This document shows, piece after piece, positions 1 to 8,301 of a stretch of 64,000 nucleotides of DNA. Source of the stretch: Halalkalicoccus tibetensis. GTDB taxonomy: Archaea > Halobacteriota > Halobacteria > Halobacteriales > Halalkalicoccaceae. Where the stretch lies: positions 675,009 through 739,008 of the forward strand of contig NZ_JBBMXV010000003.1 of the NCBI RefSeq assembly GCF_037996645.1. Direction: 5' to 3'. A program made the position numbers and the translations under genes. The notes below the pieces were generated by a model. That model had not been told where the DNA came from and ran no database searches. It was given only the letters and a program-made list of their open reading frames with translations. How positions within the stretch are numbered: position 1 is the stretch's first letter; every line of letters begins with the position of its first letter.

Positions 1-741
1 CTTCGAGACGTTCGCCGGCTCGTAGTACCTGATCTCGAGGGCGTAGGGCGACTCGATCCGGTCGTAGGGCTCGATCTCGTCCAGGCGGTCGATCGCGTTC
101 GCCGCGCCCCGTCGGATCGCGTCCGCGACCTCCGCAGGATCGCGGTGGCGCGCCGACTCGCGGCCGGTCCCGTACTTGGTGGCGACGGTCTCGATCCCCG
201 GAACGAACTGGCGGGCCTCGAGGGTCGCCTTGTCGTCGCCCGCGAGAAACACCGTCGGCACGCCCTGGCGGCCCGCGATCAGCGCCCGGCAGGCGAACTC
301 GCCGACGAAGGTCCCGTTGAGCTTGTAGTAGTCGACCGCGAGCGAGGAGTAGGTGTGACAGAGCGGCGCGTCGGGCGTCCCCGCCATCGCGTGCTGGCCG
401 ACGAACAGCACGCCGTCGTAGTCCTCCCTGTCTTCCTCGTTCCCGTCCCCTCCTTCCCCGCTTTCGCGGTGCTCGCCCGCGAGGTGGAAATAGGGCCGGC
501 CCTCGCCGAGGTAGCGCCCGCCCTCGAGGTCCGATTCCCGAAGGCCGCCGCTACCGTGGCCGTCCCAGACGTCAATCCCGGCCTCGGGCGCCCGCGAGCG
601 GATCCCCTCGATGCAGGCGTTGACCTCGCTCGCGAGCCGGTCCATCGCCGAACCTTTCCGCTCCTCGCGGCCCGTTCGGGTCTCGAAGAACGAGTCGATC
701 CCGGCGACGCCCTCCAGGTCCGTGATCACGAGCAGGCGCAT
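1..741 (-). CDS. M55-family D-aminopeptidase (DppA-like), C-terminus cut by window edge
   Basis: The gene reads leftward from an ATG at 741 and stays open to base 1, giving 247 codons without a stop, so its C-terminus lies outside the window. The N-terminus MRLLVITDLEGVAG carries the metal-binding Asp8 and Glu10 of zinc M55 peptidases. Further on come a GHG motif and VGQHAMAGT, which supplies another zinc-ligand His. This family hydrolyses D-amino-acid-containing or other short peptides in the cytoplasm, and bacterial DppA is a self-compartmentalising decamer. No transporter lies beside it in the visible part. The family call is firm, but the substrate cannot be read from sequence. Confidence 0.85.
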   Translation of the reverse strand, partial: MRLLVITDLEGVAGIDSFFETRTGREERKGSAMDRLASEVNACIEGIRSRAPEAGIDVWDGHGSGGLRESDLEGGRYLGEGRPYFHLAGEHRESGEGGDGNEEDREDYDGVLFVGQHAMAGTPDAPLCHTYSSLAVDYYKLNGTFVGEFACRALIAGRQGVPTVFLAGDDKATLEARQFVPGIETVATKYGTGRESARHRDPAEVADAIRRGAANAIDRLDEIEPYDRIESPYALEIRYYEPANVSK

Positions 742-877
742 CAGTTCGTTCCGCGCCGCCGACGGACGAAAGCGCTTCGACACGCCGCGGGCGTCGGAAA
801 CAGCTATTGGCCCGGACCGACTCGCCCCTACCAGATGAGCCGCTCCGATCGCTTTTCCCTCCATTCTCGTCCGTATC

Positions 878-1378
878 ATGCGTAGAACTCCCCTCACGCG
901 GGCGCTCGCCGTCCTCGCCCTGCTCGCCGTCCTCGGCGCCCTGTTCGTCGGCTACGGCGCGACCCCGGCCGATCCCGATCGCCACGACTACCCCGACGAG
1001 GGGGCGCTGATCGACGACTACGACGCCCACGTCGGCGAGCCGGTCGAGCTCTCGGGCCCGGTCGTCGCGACCGATCCCGTAGTGATCGATCCCGGGACCC
1101 CGGCGGGCGAGTCCTTCGAGCTTCGGATCGAGAACGTCGAGGAGCCCGTGAGCGAGGGTGAGGACCTCCGCGTCTTCGGGGTCGCCGGGCCCGATCGAAC
1201 GATCGACGCCGAGGAGACCCTCGTCCGCGAGCCCTGGGAGTTCACCTACATGTACGGTGTCTCGATCCTCGCCGGCGGGTGGCTCCTCGTCCGATTCGTT
1301 CGCGACTGGCGGATCGACACCGACGAGTGGGCGTTCGTCCCCCGCGAGGAGCCCCTTCGGCTCCGGGGGTGGGGCTGA
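878..1378 (+). CDS. Membrane-anchored small-domain protein, function unknown
   Basis: This 166-residue protein has a hydrophobic N-terminal segment at about residues 8-28, a soluble beta-rich domain at about 35-115 and a second membrane segment at about 124-140, followed by a short charged tail. The middle reads like a small OB-type fold (HVGEPVELSGPVV, then strands with EDLRVFGVAG), which is only an impression. Its TGA overlaps the ATG of the next gene by one base, so the two are almost certainly co-transcribed and translationally coupled. I do not recognise a named family. Confidence 0.75.
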   Translation: MRRTPLTRALAVLALLAVLGALFVGYGATPADPDRHDYPDEGALIDDYDAHVGEPVELSGPVVATDPVVIDPGTPAGESFELRIENVEEPVSEGEDLRVFGVAGPDRTIDAEETLVREPWEFTYMYGVSILAGGWLLVRFVRDWRIDTDEWAFVPREEPLRLRGWG

Positions 1379-1866
1379 TGGCCGAGTGGCTCACGCATGT
1401 CCTCGGGGCCTACGTGCTCGCGACGCTGCTCTCGTGGCGCTACCCGTGGCTCACCCCACGCTACGTCACGATCGCGATGATCGGCTCGATCGTTCCCGAC
1501 CTCAACCGGCTGGAGCTGGTGGTGAGCGAGCATACGGTCGAGGCCCTGCTGGGGATCCCCTTCTCGTGGGTCCCGCTTCACTTCTTCAGCGGCTCGCTCG
1601 TCGCGATCGCGATCGGATCCCTGCTGGTCGGCGCCCGCCAGCGCGCCCGCGTGTTCGCGCTGCTCCTCCTCGGGATGAGCACCCACCACGCGCTCGACCT
1701 CCTGTTGGTCGGCCTCTCGGGCCACTCCTATCCCCTCCTCTGGCCGCTGACCCAGTACGCGCCGCCGACGCCGAGCCTCTATCTGAGCACGGACTGGTGG
1801 CCGGCGCTCGTCGCGGGTGCCGTGGCCGCGGTCGTCCGGGCACTCGATCGTCGCCACGAGGGCTGA
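1378..1866 (+). CDS. YdjM-type membrane-bound metal-dependent hydrolase (PF04307-like)
   Basis: This 162-residue integral membrane protein has four or five hydrophobic segments. Two motifs match the LexA-binding, inner-membrane-associated putative hydrolase family: GSIVPDLNRLE at about residues 38-48 and a later HHALD. Their Asp and His residues are the presumed metal ligands. The start is the ATG that overlaps the stop of the upstream membrane protein, so the two form a coupled pair. The biochemical role of the family is unsettled, so 'hydrolase' is a family label and not a demonstrated activity. Confidence 0.75.
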   Translation: MAEWLTHVLGAYVLATLLSWRYPWLTPRYVTIAMIGSIVPDLNRLELVVSEHTVEALLGIPFSWVPLHFFSGSLVAIAIGSLLVGARQRARVFALLLLGMSTHHALDLLLVGLSGHSYPLLWPLTQYAPPTPSLYLSTDWWPALVAGAVAAVVRALDRRHEG

Positions 1867-1894
1867 AGGGGTCCGTTCTCGGTGAGCCCCGGTC

Positions 1895-4432
1895 TCACCG
1901 TGGCCCGTCGAGAAGGTTCCTCAACAGCTTTCGCTGCCCCGCTCGGAAGTGCTGTTGGAACGTCGCCGAGGAGATCCCGAGCTTCGCGGCGATCGCGTTG
2001 CCGTCGTTCTCCCGGGGCCACTCGAAGTAGCCGCTGTAGTACGCCGTCTCGAGTGCGGCCCGCTGTCGCTCCGTGAGGTCCTCGAACGCCGTGGCCGGGG
2101 TATCGGTCCGCGAGCGCGTCCGCCGTTTGTGGAGCTCCACGCTCAGACCGGGCTGGATCGCCTCGATCTCCGCGACGAGCCGGGAGACGTCGGCGGCCGG
2201 GGGGAGCTCGATCGTCGTGATCAGGTTCCCGCCCCGGTAGGTCACGCCGAGCATGCGCCCGCCGTGTGCGAGTATCCGCGAAACTATCGGCGGATCCGAC
2301 AGCTCCAGTTCGAACCCGATCGTCCCCTCTCCGACCGCGGTCGCCGTCACGTCGGTGACGCTGAGGGGGGAGTCCTCCAACGCGGCGAGCGTCCCCTCGA
2401 TCTCCGACTCGCCCTCGCCGTAGAGCAGGTAGCGCTCGTCGCCGACGGGGACGAGCCGGGAGACGCCGAAACTCCCCTCGTGGTCCGTCTCGATCCCCGA
2501 CGCCCCATCGTAGCCCCGGATATCCAGCGTCACGACGGTCCGCTCACGGCCCAGCAGCGTCTGTTCCTGATTGGCCGTCGCGATCGCGTGGCCGACCGTC
2601 TCGCCGAGGACGCCGAGAACGGTCCGGACGGTCCCCCCGAACGCGTCCTCCGTCCCGGCGTAGACGCTGAGGACGCCGAACAGTGCGTCGCCGTAGACGA
2701 TCGGGACGGCGGCGACCGAGCGATAGCCCCGCGAGAGGGCCTCCTTGCGCCAGGGGGGGAACTCCTCGGCGGCCGCGATGTCGGGAACGACGTAGGTCTC
2801 GCGGTCATCGACGGCCCGTCCCACTGGTCCCCTCTCCGCCGGTATCCCCTCGCCTCCGCCCGCGACGCGATCCGGATAGCCGTCCTCGTGGCCGGCGTGG
2901 GCCGCCGGCGTCACGCCTCCCGTCGTGGGATCGGCGTGCCAGACCGCCGCGAACCGATAGGTCTCCTTCTCGACGAGGCCGGCACAGACCGATCGCTCGA
3001 TCTCGGCCTGGGACGTCTCCTTGATGATCGACCGGTGAATGCCGTGGATCAGGGCGTTCAGTCGGTTGAGCGCGGCAAGCTGGCGTTGCTGTGTACGGAG
3101 CTGTCTCGTATGGCGGCTTCGGGAAATGGCCGCGGTGAGGATGTAGGCCACCGTTTCGACGAAGTGGACGTCGTGGTCGGTGAACTCCCGGCTCCGGGTG
3201 TCGTGTACGCCGAGGATCCCCCACGGCTCCTCCGGGGAGCCGATGGTGACGCTGACCCCGCTTCGGACGCCGTGATCGGTCAACAACGGTGGGCCGCTGA
3301 AGCGGGTCTCGGAACCGAGGTCCTCGACGACGATGGGGTGGGATTCCGAGAGGGTGTGGCCGGCCTGGGAGTCGTCGGCCGTCGCCGAGATCGTCGCGCT
3401 TCCCACGAGGCCGGGCTCCCATCCGACCCCGGCACGAAGCAGTAGCTCCCGATCGTCCTCGGTGAGCTCCAGGACCTTGGCGTACTCCGCGTCCAGCCCC
3501 GCGGCGACCGCCTCGACGGCCTCGTCGAGGAGGGAATCGATGGCCTCGGCCCGGAGCGCACGGCGCCCGAGGTGTGCGGCCACATCCTGCTGTGCGAGGC
3601 GCGTCGCGAGCGCCTCTTCGGCCCGCTTTCGGGGGGTGATGTCCCGGATCAGGCCGACGAAGTAGCGGGCTCCCCCGTAGGTGAACGTGTTCAGGGAGAC
3701 GCCGAGCGGGACCTCGTGGCCCTCCCGGTGCTGGCCGGGCAGTTCGACGTACGACCAGTTGATGTTCCGCTCGCCGGTGTCGAGATACCGTTGGAGCGCG
3801 GCCAGATGCGTCTCTTGGAGGCGATCGGGAATGATCTTCAGCTTGCTGGCCCCGATCAGCTCGGCCGGTGGATAGCCCAGGATCCGCTCGACGGCCGGGT
3901 TCGCGTACTGGATGTCGCTGTTCGAGTCGAGGACGATGATGCCGTCGCTGATGGCGTTCGCGAGCGCGAGGAAGGACTTCCCGATCGCCGTCTCGGTCTC
4001 CCCTGTCGAGCGGGAGTCGGTCGTCGGATCGGAAACGGCCGTCCGAACGATGCCCAGAACGTCGGCCCCGTCCGGGTCGCTGACCGACTGGAAGGTCGTT
4101 TCACAGGGGATCGATCCGCCGGCCGCCGTCCCGATCCGGTGATCGAACGTGGCTGGCTCGGTCCCCGCTGCCCGGAACCGATCGAAGGGATCGCCGTCCG
4201 TCGTGCCTCCGTTCGGAAGGACCGTCGCGAACGGTCGACCCCGCAGCTCGTCCCGCGAGTAGCCCGTCAGCGTCGTGAACGCGTCGTTGACCTCCAGAAA
4301 CGTCCCCTCCGTCGTGAGACGGGCTATCCCGATCCGTGCCGCCTCCAGAAGCCCGTCGAGGTCGCCCACGGCTGCCTCCCGCTCGGCTACCGCCGCCAGG
4401 GGGCCCCGCTCGCCGGGCGAGTGGGTGGTCAT
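1895..4432 (-). CDS. PAS-PAS-GAF-GAF-BAT-HTH_10 sensor-regulator (Bat-like)
   Basis: This 845-residue cytoplasmic protein combines sensing and DNA binding. In order it has a PAS domain (about 30-133), a second PAS domain (about 150-270, with NPAVERILGYPPAELIG), two GAF domains (about 290-450 and 465-620), a BAT-type linker (about 640-770) and a C-terminal HTH_10 (about 785-840, with LTERQRAALETAYYSGYFEWP). The family includes Bat, the bacterio-opsin activator. There is no kinase or receiver domain, so signalling is probably by ligand, redox or light directly on the PAS/GAF modules. The start at 4432 was chosen because the protein begins MTTHSPGERG there; the longer open frame upstream runs through AT-rich promoter sequence. 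It is divergent from the small regulator at 4627. Confidence 0.85.
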   Translation of the reverse strand: MTTHSPGERGPLAAVAEREAAVGDLDGLLEAARIGIARLTTEGTFLEVNDAFTTLTGYSRDELRGRPFATVLPNGGTTDGDPFDRFRAAGTEPATFDHRIGTAAGGSIPCETTFQSVSDPDGADVLGIVRTAVSDPTTDSRSTGETETAIGKSFLALANAISDGIIVLDSNSDIQYANPAVERILGYPPAELIGASKLKIIPDRLQETHLAALQRYLDTGERNINWSYVELPGQHREGHEVPLGVSLNTFTYGGARYFVGLIRDITPRKRAEEALATRLAQQDVAAHLGRRALRAEAIDSLLDEAVEAVAAGLDAEYAKVLELTEDDRELLLRAGVGWEPGLVGSATISATADDSQAGHTLSESHPIVVEDLGSETRFSGPPLLTDHGVRSGVSVTIGSPEEPWGILGVHDTRSREFTDHDVHFVETVAYILTAAISRSRHTRQLRTQQRQLAALNRLNALIHGIHRSIIKETSQAEIERSVCAGLVEKETYRFAAVWHADPTTGGVTPAAHAGHEDGYPDRVAGGGEGIPAERGPVGRAVDDRETYVVPDIAAAEEFPPWRKEALSRGYRSVAAVPIVYGDALFGVLSVYAGTEDAFGGTVRTVLGVLGETVGHAIATANQEQTLLGRERTVVTLDIRGYDGASGIETDHEGSFGVSRLVPVGDERYLLYGEGESEIEGTLAALEDSPLSVTDVTATAVGEGTIGFELELSDPPIVSRILAHGGRMLGVTYRGGNLITTIELPPAADVSRLVAEIEAIQPGLSVELHKRRTRSRTDTPATAFEDLTERQRAALETAYYSGYFEWPRENDGNAIAAKLGISSATFQQHFRAGQRKLLRNLLDGPR

Positions 4433-4626
4433 CGGGAGATTTATTCCGCCACTAAAGATAATAATTGCGGTAGGAAAGTCGCTATTACCACCAACGCCTC
4501 TCAGCGAACCCCTCCGAACGGTCCGGCGACATCGATCCGATCCGGTTTTACTATCAAAATTCAACCATACCAATCATAGTAGGGACGAGTATTTAGGTGG
4601 GGAAACCCGTTGGAGAAACCAGAAGG

Positions 4627-5007
4627 ATGAGCCAATCTACTGATACGGCAAAGCGCGCGGGTCGGTTGTTGTTGAAGTCCGCGGAGATCGGACGGGACGA
4701 GGGGATTGAACCGCCGTCCGACGTCGTCGTCGACGCCGTCAAGGACCCGCTTCGTCAGGAGACCCTGCTGTACGTTTTCGATGCGAATACGGACGTTTCC
4801 CGGAACGCGCTTGCGGACCATCTGGCCGACTGGGACCTCGAAGCCGACGACGGATCCGTCTCGGACGAGGACCGCGAGCGGATGCGGGTCCTCCTCCATC
4901 ACAAACACCTCCCTCAGCTGGTCGGCGCCGACCTCGTCGAGTACGACCAGGAGGACGGCACGATCGAGCTGACGGAGTACGGACGGAAACTCGCCTCTAC
5001 CTGCTGA
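4627..5007 (+). CDS. DUF7344-type small winged-helix regulator (haloarchaeal)
   Basis: This 126-residue acidic protein has a predicted winged-helix layout. VVDAVKDPLRQETLLYVF looks like the first recognition helices, and a strand pair VEYDQEDGTIELTEYGRKLA ends the wing. Small haloarchaeal proteins of this plan are annotated as DUF7344 and presumed to bind DNA. The ATG at 4627 is preceded by a TATA-like tATTTAGG about 35 bases upstream, consistent with a leaderless or nearly leaderless transcript; an in-frame GTG at 4597 lies within that promoter and was rejected. It is transcribed away from the large Bat-like regulator, with which it may share a control region. Confidence 0.6.
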   Translation: MSQSTDTAKRAGRLLLKSAEIGRDEGIEPPSDVVVDAVKDPLRQETLLYVFDANTDVSRNALADHLADWDLEADDGSVSDEDRERMRVLLHHKHLPQLVGADLVEYDQEDGTIELTEYGRKLASTC

Positions 5008-5365
5008 GCGGTTCGTGTCGGGACGTTCTCTGGGAATTCACCGGATCCGTCGAGGGAACTCACTCTGCCGAGCGGATTCAGCTCAGTCGTCGCCCGATGC
5101 TTCGAGGTTCGACTGGGAACCGAGCGGCTCCTTCGGCTCGATCGGCGAGCCTTCGCTGAGGCCGCGTTCGGCGAGCGCCCCGCCATCTATCACGCCGCCG
5201 GTGGCTGTCCTGCGGTCCGCCGTTCGGTATTTTTCGCCCGTTGACCCGGTAGACTATCCAGTAGTTCGGTATTTTTATTACGTTTTCAGCTATGGTTTTC
5301 GTATCCCTATTGCGAATCTATGACGCGAGCGCCGCGGGTTCGCGTGGGGTGTGATGGGTACTACT
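5008..5365. other. Intergenic stretch with repeated AT-rich promoter motif
   Basis: No firm gene is seen here. A 13-base direct repeat, GTTCGGTATTTTT, occurs at 5222-5234 and 5264-5276, 42 bases apart, in front of the exported carboxypeptidase. It may be a duplicated promoter element. On the minus strand a 36-codon frame from a GTG at 5193 to a stop at 5083 has haloarchaeal-looking acidic codon use (it ends LEASGDD), but it is too short to call. Confidence 0.4.
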
Positions 5366-6730
5366 ATGCAACGACGAACCTTCCTCAGATCGCTCGGCAT
5401 CGCGACGACGGCCGGCCTCTCGGCCGCGTCGGTGCCGGTCGCAGGACAGCCCGACGGAGACGACGGCTACGGTCCGGTCGACCTCGACGCCGGCCCGTAC
5501 CGGACCAACGAACAGGTCACCGAGGAGCTGAAGCTCCTCGATCGGACTAGCGACCGGATCACCCTCACCGAGATCGGCCGGTCGGCGGGCCGGAACGACC
5601 CCCTCTGGGAGGTGAAACTCGGCGAGGGTGATACCAGCGTCCATATCATCGACCAGATCCACGGCGACGAGCCGACGGGCACGGAGGTCTCGCTGCTGAT
5701 GATCCGCCAGCTCTCGCAGGGCACCTCGCCCGAAACCGAGGAGATCCTCGAGAACCTCTCGCTGACGTTCATCCCCCGCTCGAACCCCGACGGGGCGATG
5801 TACCGGGAGGACACCACCGGCGACGGCCACGAACAGCGCGTTTCGCGCCGGCAGAACACCCAGCCGTGGTGCGAGTGCGACTCGCGGTACGAGCCCTACT
5901 ACAACTACGGCACGCCAGCCGGCTACGACATGAACCGTGACTTCAACATCGATCCCGGGTTCGACGCGACGCCGGGCGTCGACGACGAGGCCGACTGGTG
6001 GCGCGCCGAGGAGACCGACGACGGCGGGACCGAGTGGTACATGGATCAGCCCCGCGAGGGCCACGTCCTGCGGGGCAGCGGACTGCGGCTCACCGAGGAG
6101 GTCCGCGCGATCACCGACTCGTTCCTGCGGGCGGACCCCGACGTGGCGATCAGCCACCACCACCAGAACGTCGCGACGGTGCCGGACGAGGACGAGGAAA
6201 GCGACCCGCAGCGCTCGCTTCTGAGCACCATGCCGGTCTACGGCCCGGCCTACGAGGACCAGGCACCCTTCGCGGACCCTGACGCGCCGGTCGCGGACAA
6301 CGTCAACCCCTTCATCGACGCCGAGACCAGCGCCCGCTCGCTGCGACTCAACCAGCTCGTCGGGGAGGCGCTGGCCGACCAGCCGTGGGACGCCTTCGAC
6401 ACCGTCACCCGTTTCGGCTACTTCCCCATCTGGGGCGACTACTTCGACGCGCTCTGTCCGCTGACCGACGCCGCCGCGATGCTCTACGAGGTCTCGGGCC
6501 AGTCCGACCAGGTCGGCGACGAGTCCTACGGGCTCTACCTCGAAGCCACTCGAATCGGCTACATGGAGACGTTCAGCGCGCTGGCGGAGGACCCCCAGCT
6601 GAGCGACGTCGACGAGGAGGCGTACTTCGAGACGCCGCTCGTCGGCCCGAGCCTCGAGGAGGTCGAGGACGCGGACCGCGCTAGCCTCGAAGGACTCGGC
6701 CAGGTAGGCGGCGTGGCGCTCCCGCGCTGA
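5366..6730 (+). CDS. Tat-exported M14-family zinc carboxypeptidase
   Basis: This 454-residue secreted peptidase begins MQRRTFLRSLG, a twin-arginine signal followed by a hydrophobic stretch ending near residue 28, so it is exported folded. IHGDEPTGTE gives the HxxE zinc pair at His99 and Glu102. SNPDG and MNRDFN, and a later His-rich SHHHQN, match the substrate- and zinc-binding elements of M14 enzymes, and a Glu in YEVSG near the end fits the general base. It would release C-terminal residues from extracellular peptides. In-frame starts at 5351 (GTG) and 5354 (ATG) are possible; 5366 places the RR motif right at the N-terminus. It stands alone as a transcription unit. Confidence 0.85.
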   Translation: MQRRTFLRSLGIATTAGLSAASVPVAGQPDGDDGYGPVDLDAGPYRTNEQVTEELKLLDRTSDRITLTEIGRSAGRNDPLWEVKLGEGDTSVHIIDQIHGDEPTGTEVSLLMIRQLSQGTSPETEEILENLSLTFIPRSNPDGAMYREDTTGDGHEQRVSRRQNTQPWCECDSRYEPYYNYGTPAGYDMNRDFNIDPGFDATPGVDDEADWWRAEETDDGGTEWYMDQPREGHVLRGSGLRLTEEVRAITDSFLRADPDVAISHHHQNVATVPDEDEESDPQRSLLSTMPVYGPAYEDQAPFADPDAPVADNVNPFIDAETSARSLRLNQLVGEALADQPWDAFDTVTRFGYFPIWGDYFDALCPLTDAAAMLYEVSGQSDQVGDESYGLYLEATRIGYMETFSALAEDPQLSDVDEEAYFETPLVGPSLEEVEDADRASLEGLGQVGGVALPR

Positions 6731-6955
6731 ATCGGCCCTACCGAAGCCATCCGGGTTCCGACGGACCGATCAACCCGGTATCGGTATACGAAAATCGGTT
6801 CAGTCCGGCGATGCGGCACGTGCCGGTGGTCGGCCGGACGGTCGTTCGTTCCCGTCGACCGTTCTCCCGCCCCGATCTCGGGCCGTTCGAGGACGAGCCC
6901 GTCGTCGAGGTGCGGCCCGCCGATGTCGTCGTCGGAGCCAGCACGTCGACGAGAC

Positions 6956-8167
6956 TCATCCCTCGATGGCGTTCGCGACCCACTCGCGGTCGAACAGCCG
7001 TTCGTCCTCGGGAAGTTCGGGATAGGCGTCGCCGTCGTGGTCCGCGGGCCACTCGCCGAACTGGTCGGGATAGAGCTGCTTCGCGGCCATCTCGAGCTGG
7101 AAGAGGTTCATGATCGGGCCCTGCTCGGGGTCGCCCGACGGGTACACGCGCCCCTCCTCGACGGCCGTGAGCTGCCCGGCGACGGGGTGGTCCGCGAGCG
7201 TCTCGCGGATCGCCCCCACGTCGTAGTAGGAGGCGATCCCGTACCGATGGAGGATGACCTCGGGGTCGATCTCGAGCATGGTCTCGTAGTCGTAGGCGGT
7301 CTCGTAGGTCACCTCCCTGTCCCCGAAGGCGTCGACGGCTCCGAGGGGACGCAGGTCTGCGGTTGCGAATCCCGGCGCGTCGAGATGCGTCGGGTAGAAC
7401 GTCTCGTCCATGAAGATGACCGCGCCGACCGTGGGCCGCTCGTCCTCGGGGGGGAGCCCCGACTCGATCGTCTCGAGCAGCTCGTCGTGGACCGCGTTCA
7501 GCTCCTCGTACCGTTCTTCGGCCCGGAACACCGCCGAGACCCGCTCGGCGATCTCCCAGAGCGTGTAGTACTCGTACTCTTCTTGATACGCCTCGGGCGG
7601 CTCGCCGTGCTCGCGGCTGTAGACGTTCCCGAACCAGGGCGCGACGTTCTCGGCGATCTCCTCGACGTCCTCGCGCCCCCAGCCGTCGAACGACGCCACG
7701 AGGGCCGGGTCGACCAGGTGGAGATCCGAGTCCAGCTCGTAGACCTGCTCCTTGTCGATGGTCAGCCCCTCCGAGCCGGTGTTGAGCTGGGCGATGTCCT
7801 CCCGGTCGAACGAGACCCCCTCGAGGTGTTCGTAGTAGGCGTCGAGGGTGTTGCCGCCCGCCTCCGCGTCGAAGCCGAGCGAGTTGACCGCGTCGCCGTG
7901 GCCGTACGCGACCGCCATGTCGGCGTACAGCAGGCTGTAGACCATCACCTCCTCGGGGACGCTCTCGAACTCCACCTCGCCGACCGGCGCCATCGACGCC
8001 GAATACGTCCCCCCGTCTCCGGTGGAGCCTTCCCCGCTCGACTCCGACTCCGATTCCGTGCCGGCGTCGTCCGCACAGCCGGCGAGTAGGGTCCCCCCGA
8101 GCGCCGCGCCGTAGGTCATGTATTCGCGCCGCGTCGGCCCCGTCTGGTGCGTCCGTTCGCCTTCCAT
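6956..8167 (-). CDS. Siderophore-type iron ABC transporter substrate-binding lipoprotein
   Basis: This 403-residue exported protein has an RR-containing N-terminus and a lipobox-like LLAGC ending at about Cys31, then an acidic Ser/Glu linker typical of haloarchaeal surface lipoproteins. The rest resembles the PF01497 helical-backbone binding proteins for ferric siderophores, haem or cobalamin (for example DLHLVDPALVASF and EIDPEVILHRYG). No cognate permease or FecC/FecD-type ATPase is adjacent; the next genes are an amino-acid ABC system. Iron control is suggested by two near-identical palindromes directly upstream of the start. The ligand itself is inferred, not shown. Confidence 0.8.
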   Translation of the reverse strand: MEGERTHQTGPTRREYMTYGAALGGTLLAGCADDAGTESESESSGEGSTGDGGTYSASMAPVGEVEFESVPEEVMVYSLLYADMAVAYGHGDAVNSLGFDAEAGGNTLDAYYEHLEGVSFDREDIAQLNTGSEGLTIDKEQVYELDSDLHLVDPALVASFDGWGREDVEEIAENVAPWFGNVYSREHGEPPEAYQEEYEYYTLWEIAERVSAVFRAEERYEELNAVHDELLETIESGLPPEDERPTVGAVIFMDETFYPTHLDAPGFATADLRPLGAVDAFGDREVTYETAYDYETMLEIDPEVILHRYGIASYYDVGAIRETLADHPVAGQLTAVEEGRVYPSGDPEQGPIMNLFQLEMAAKQLYPDQFGEWPADHDGDAYPELPEDERLFDREWVANAIEG

Positions 8168-8171
8168 GGTA

Positions 8172-8223
8172 TTTAGGCCCGCCTAAATAGATAAATCCGT
8201 TTCGGTTTTTAGGCCGACCGAAA
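8172..8223. promoter_or_regulatory. Two DtxR-type iron-box-like operators
   Basis: TTTAGGCCCGCCTAAA at 8172-8187 is a palindrome that is perfect except for the central CC; it extends to 8171-8188 with 8-base arms. TTTAGGCCGACCGAAA at 8208-8223 matches it at 13 of 16 positions, 36 bases away. Both sit immediately upstream of the iron-binding lipoprotein gene, the first ending four bases before its start codon and overlapping the likely transcription start. The TTAGG/CCTAA pattern resembles DtxR/SirR-family metal-repressor boxes. The second box also lies inside an inverted repeat GTTTCGGT/ACCGAAAC. Confidence 0.6.
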
Positions 8224-8301
8224 CTGCACTCGGACGGAGAAGTACAGCGGGAGAGGGGTGGAAAAGGGGCAGCTCGATCAGCGTGGGGCGGTCCCCAGCC
8301 A

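Noticed and set aside
145..885. Plus-strand 246-codon frame at the left end
   Set aside because: It is antisense to the M55 peptidase, whose metal-binding motifs are clear on the minus strand.
6731..6955. Acidic minus-strand reading frame just downstream of the iron-binding lipoprotein
   Set aside because: It has good GC3 but no start codon and no recognisable domain; could be an old fragment but cannot be supported.
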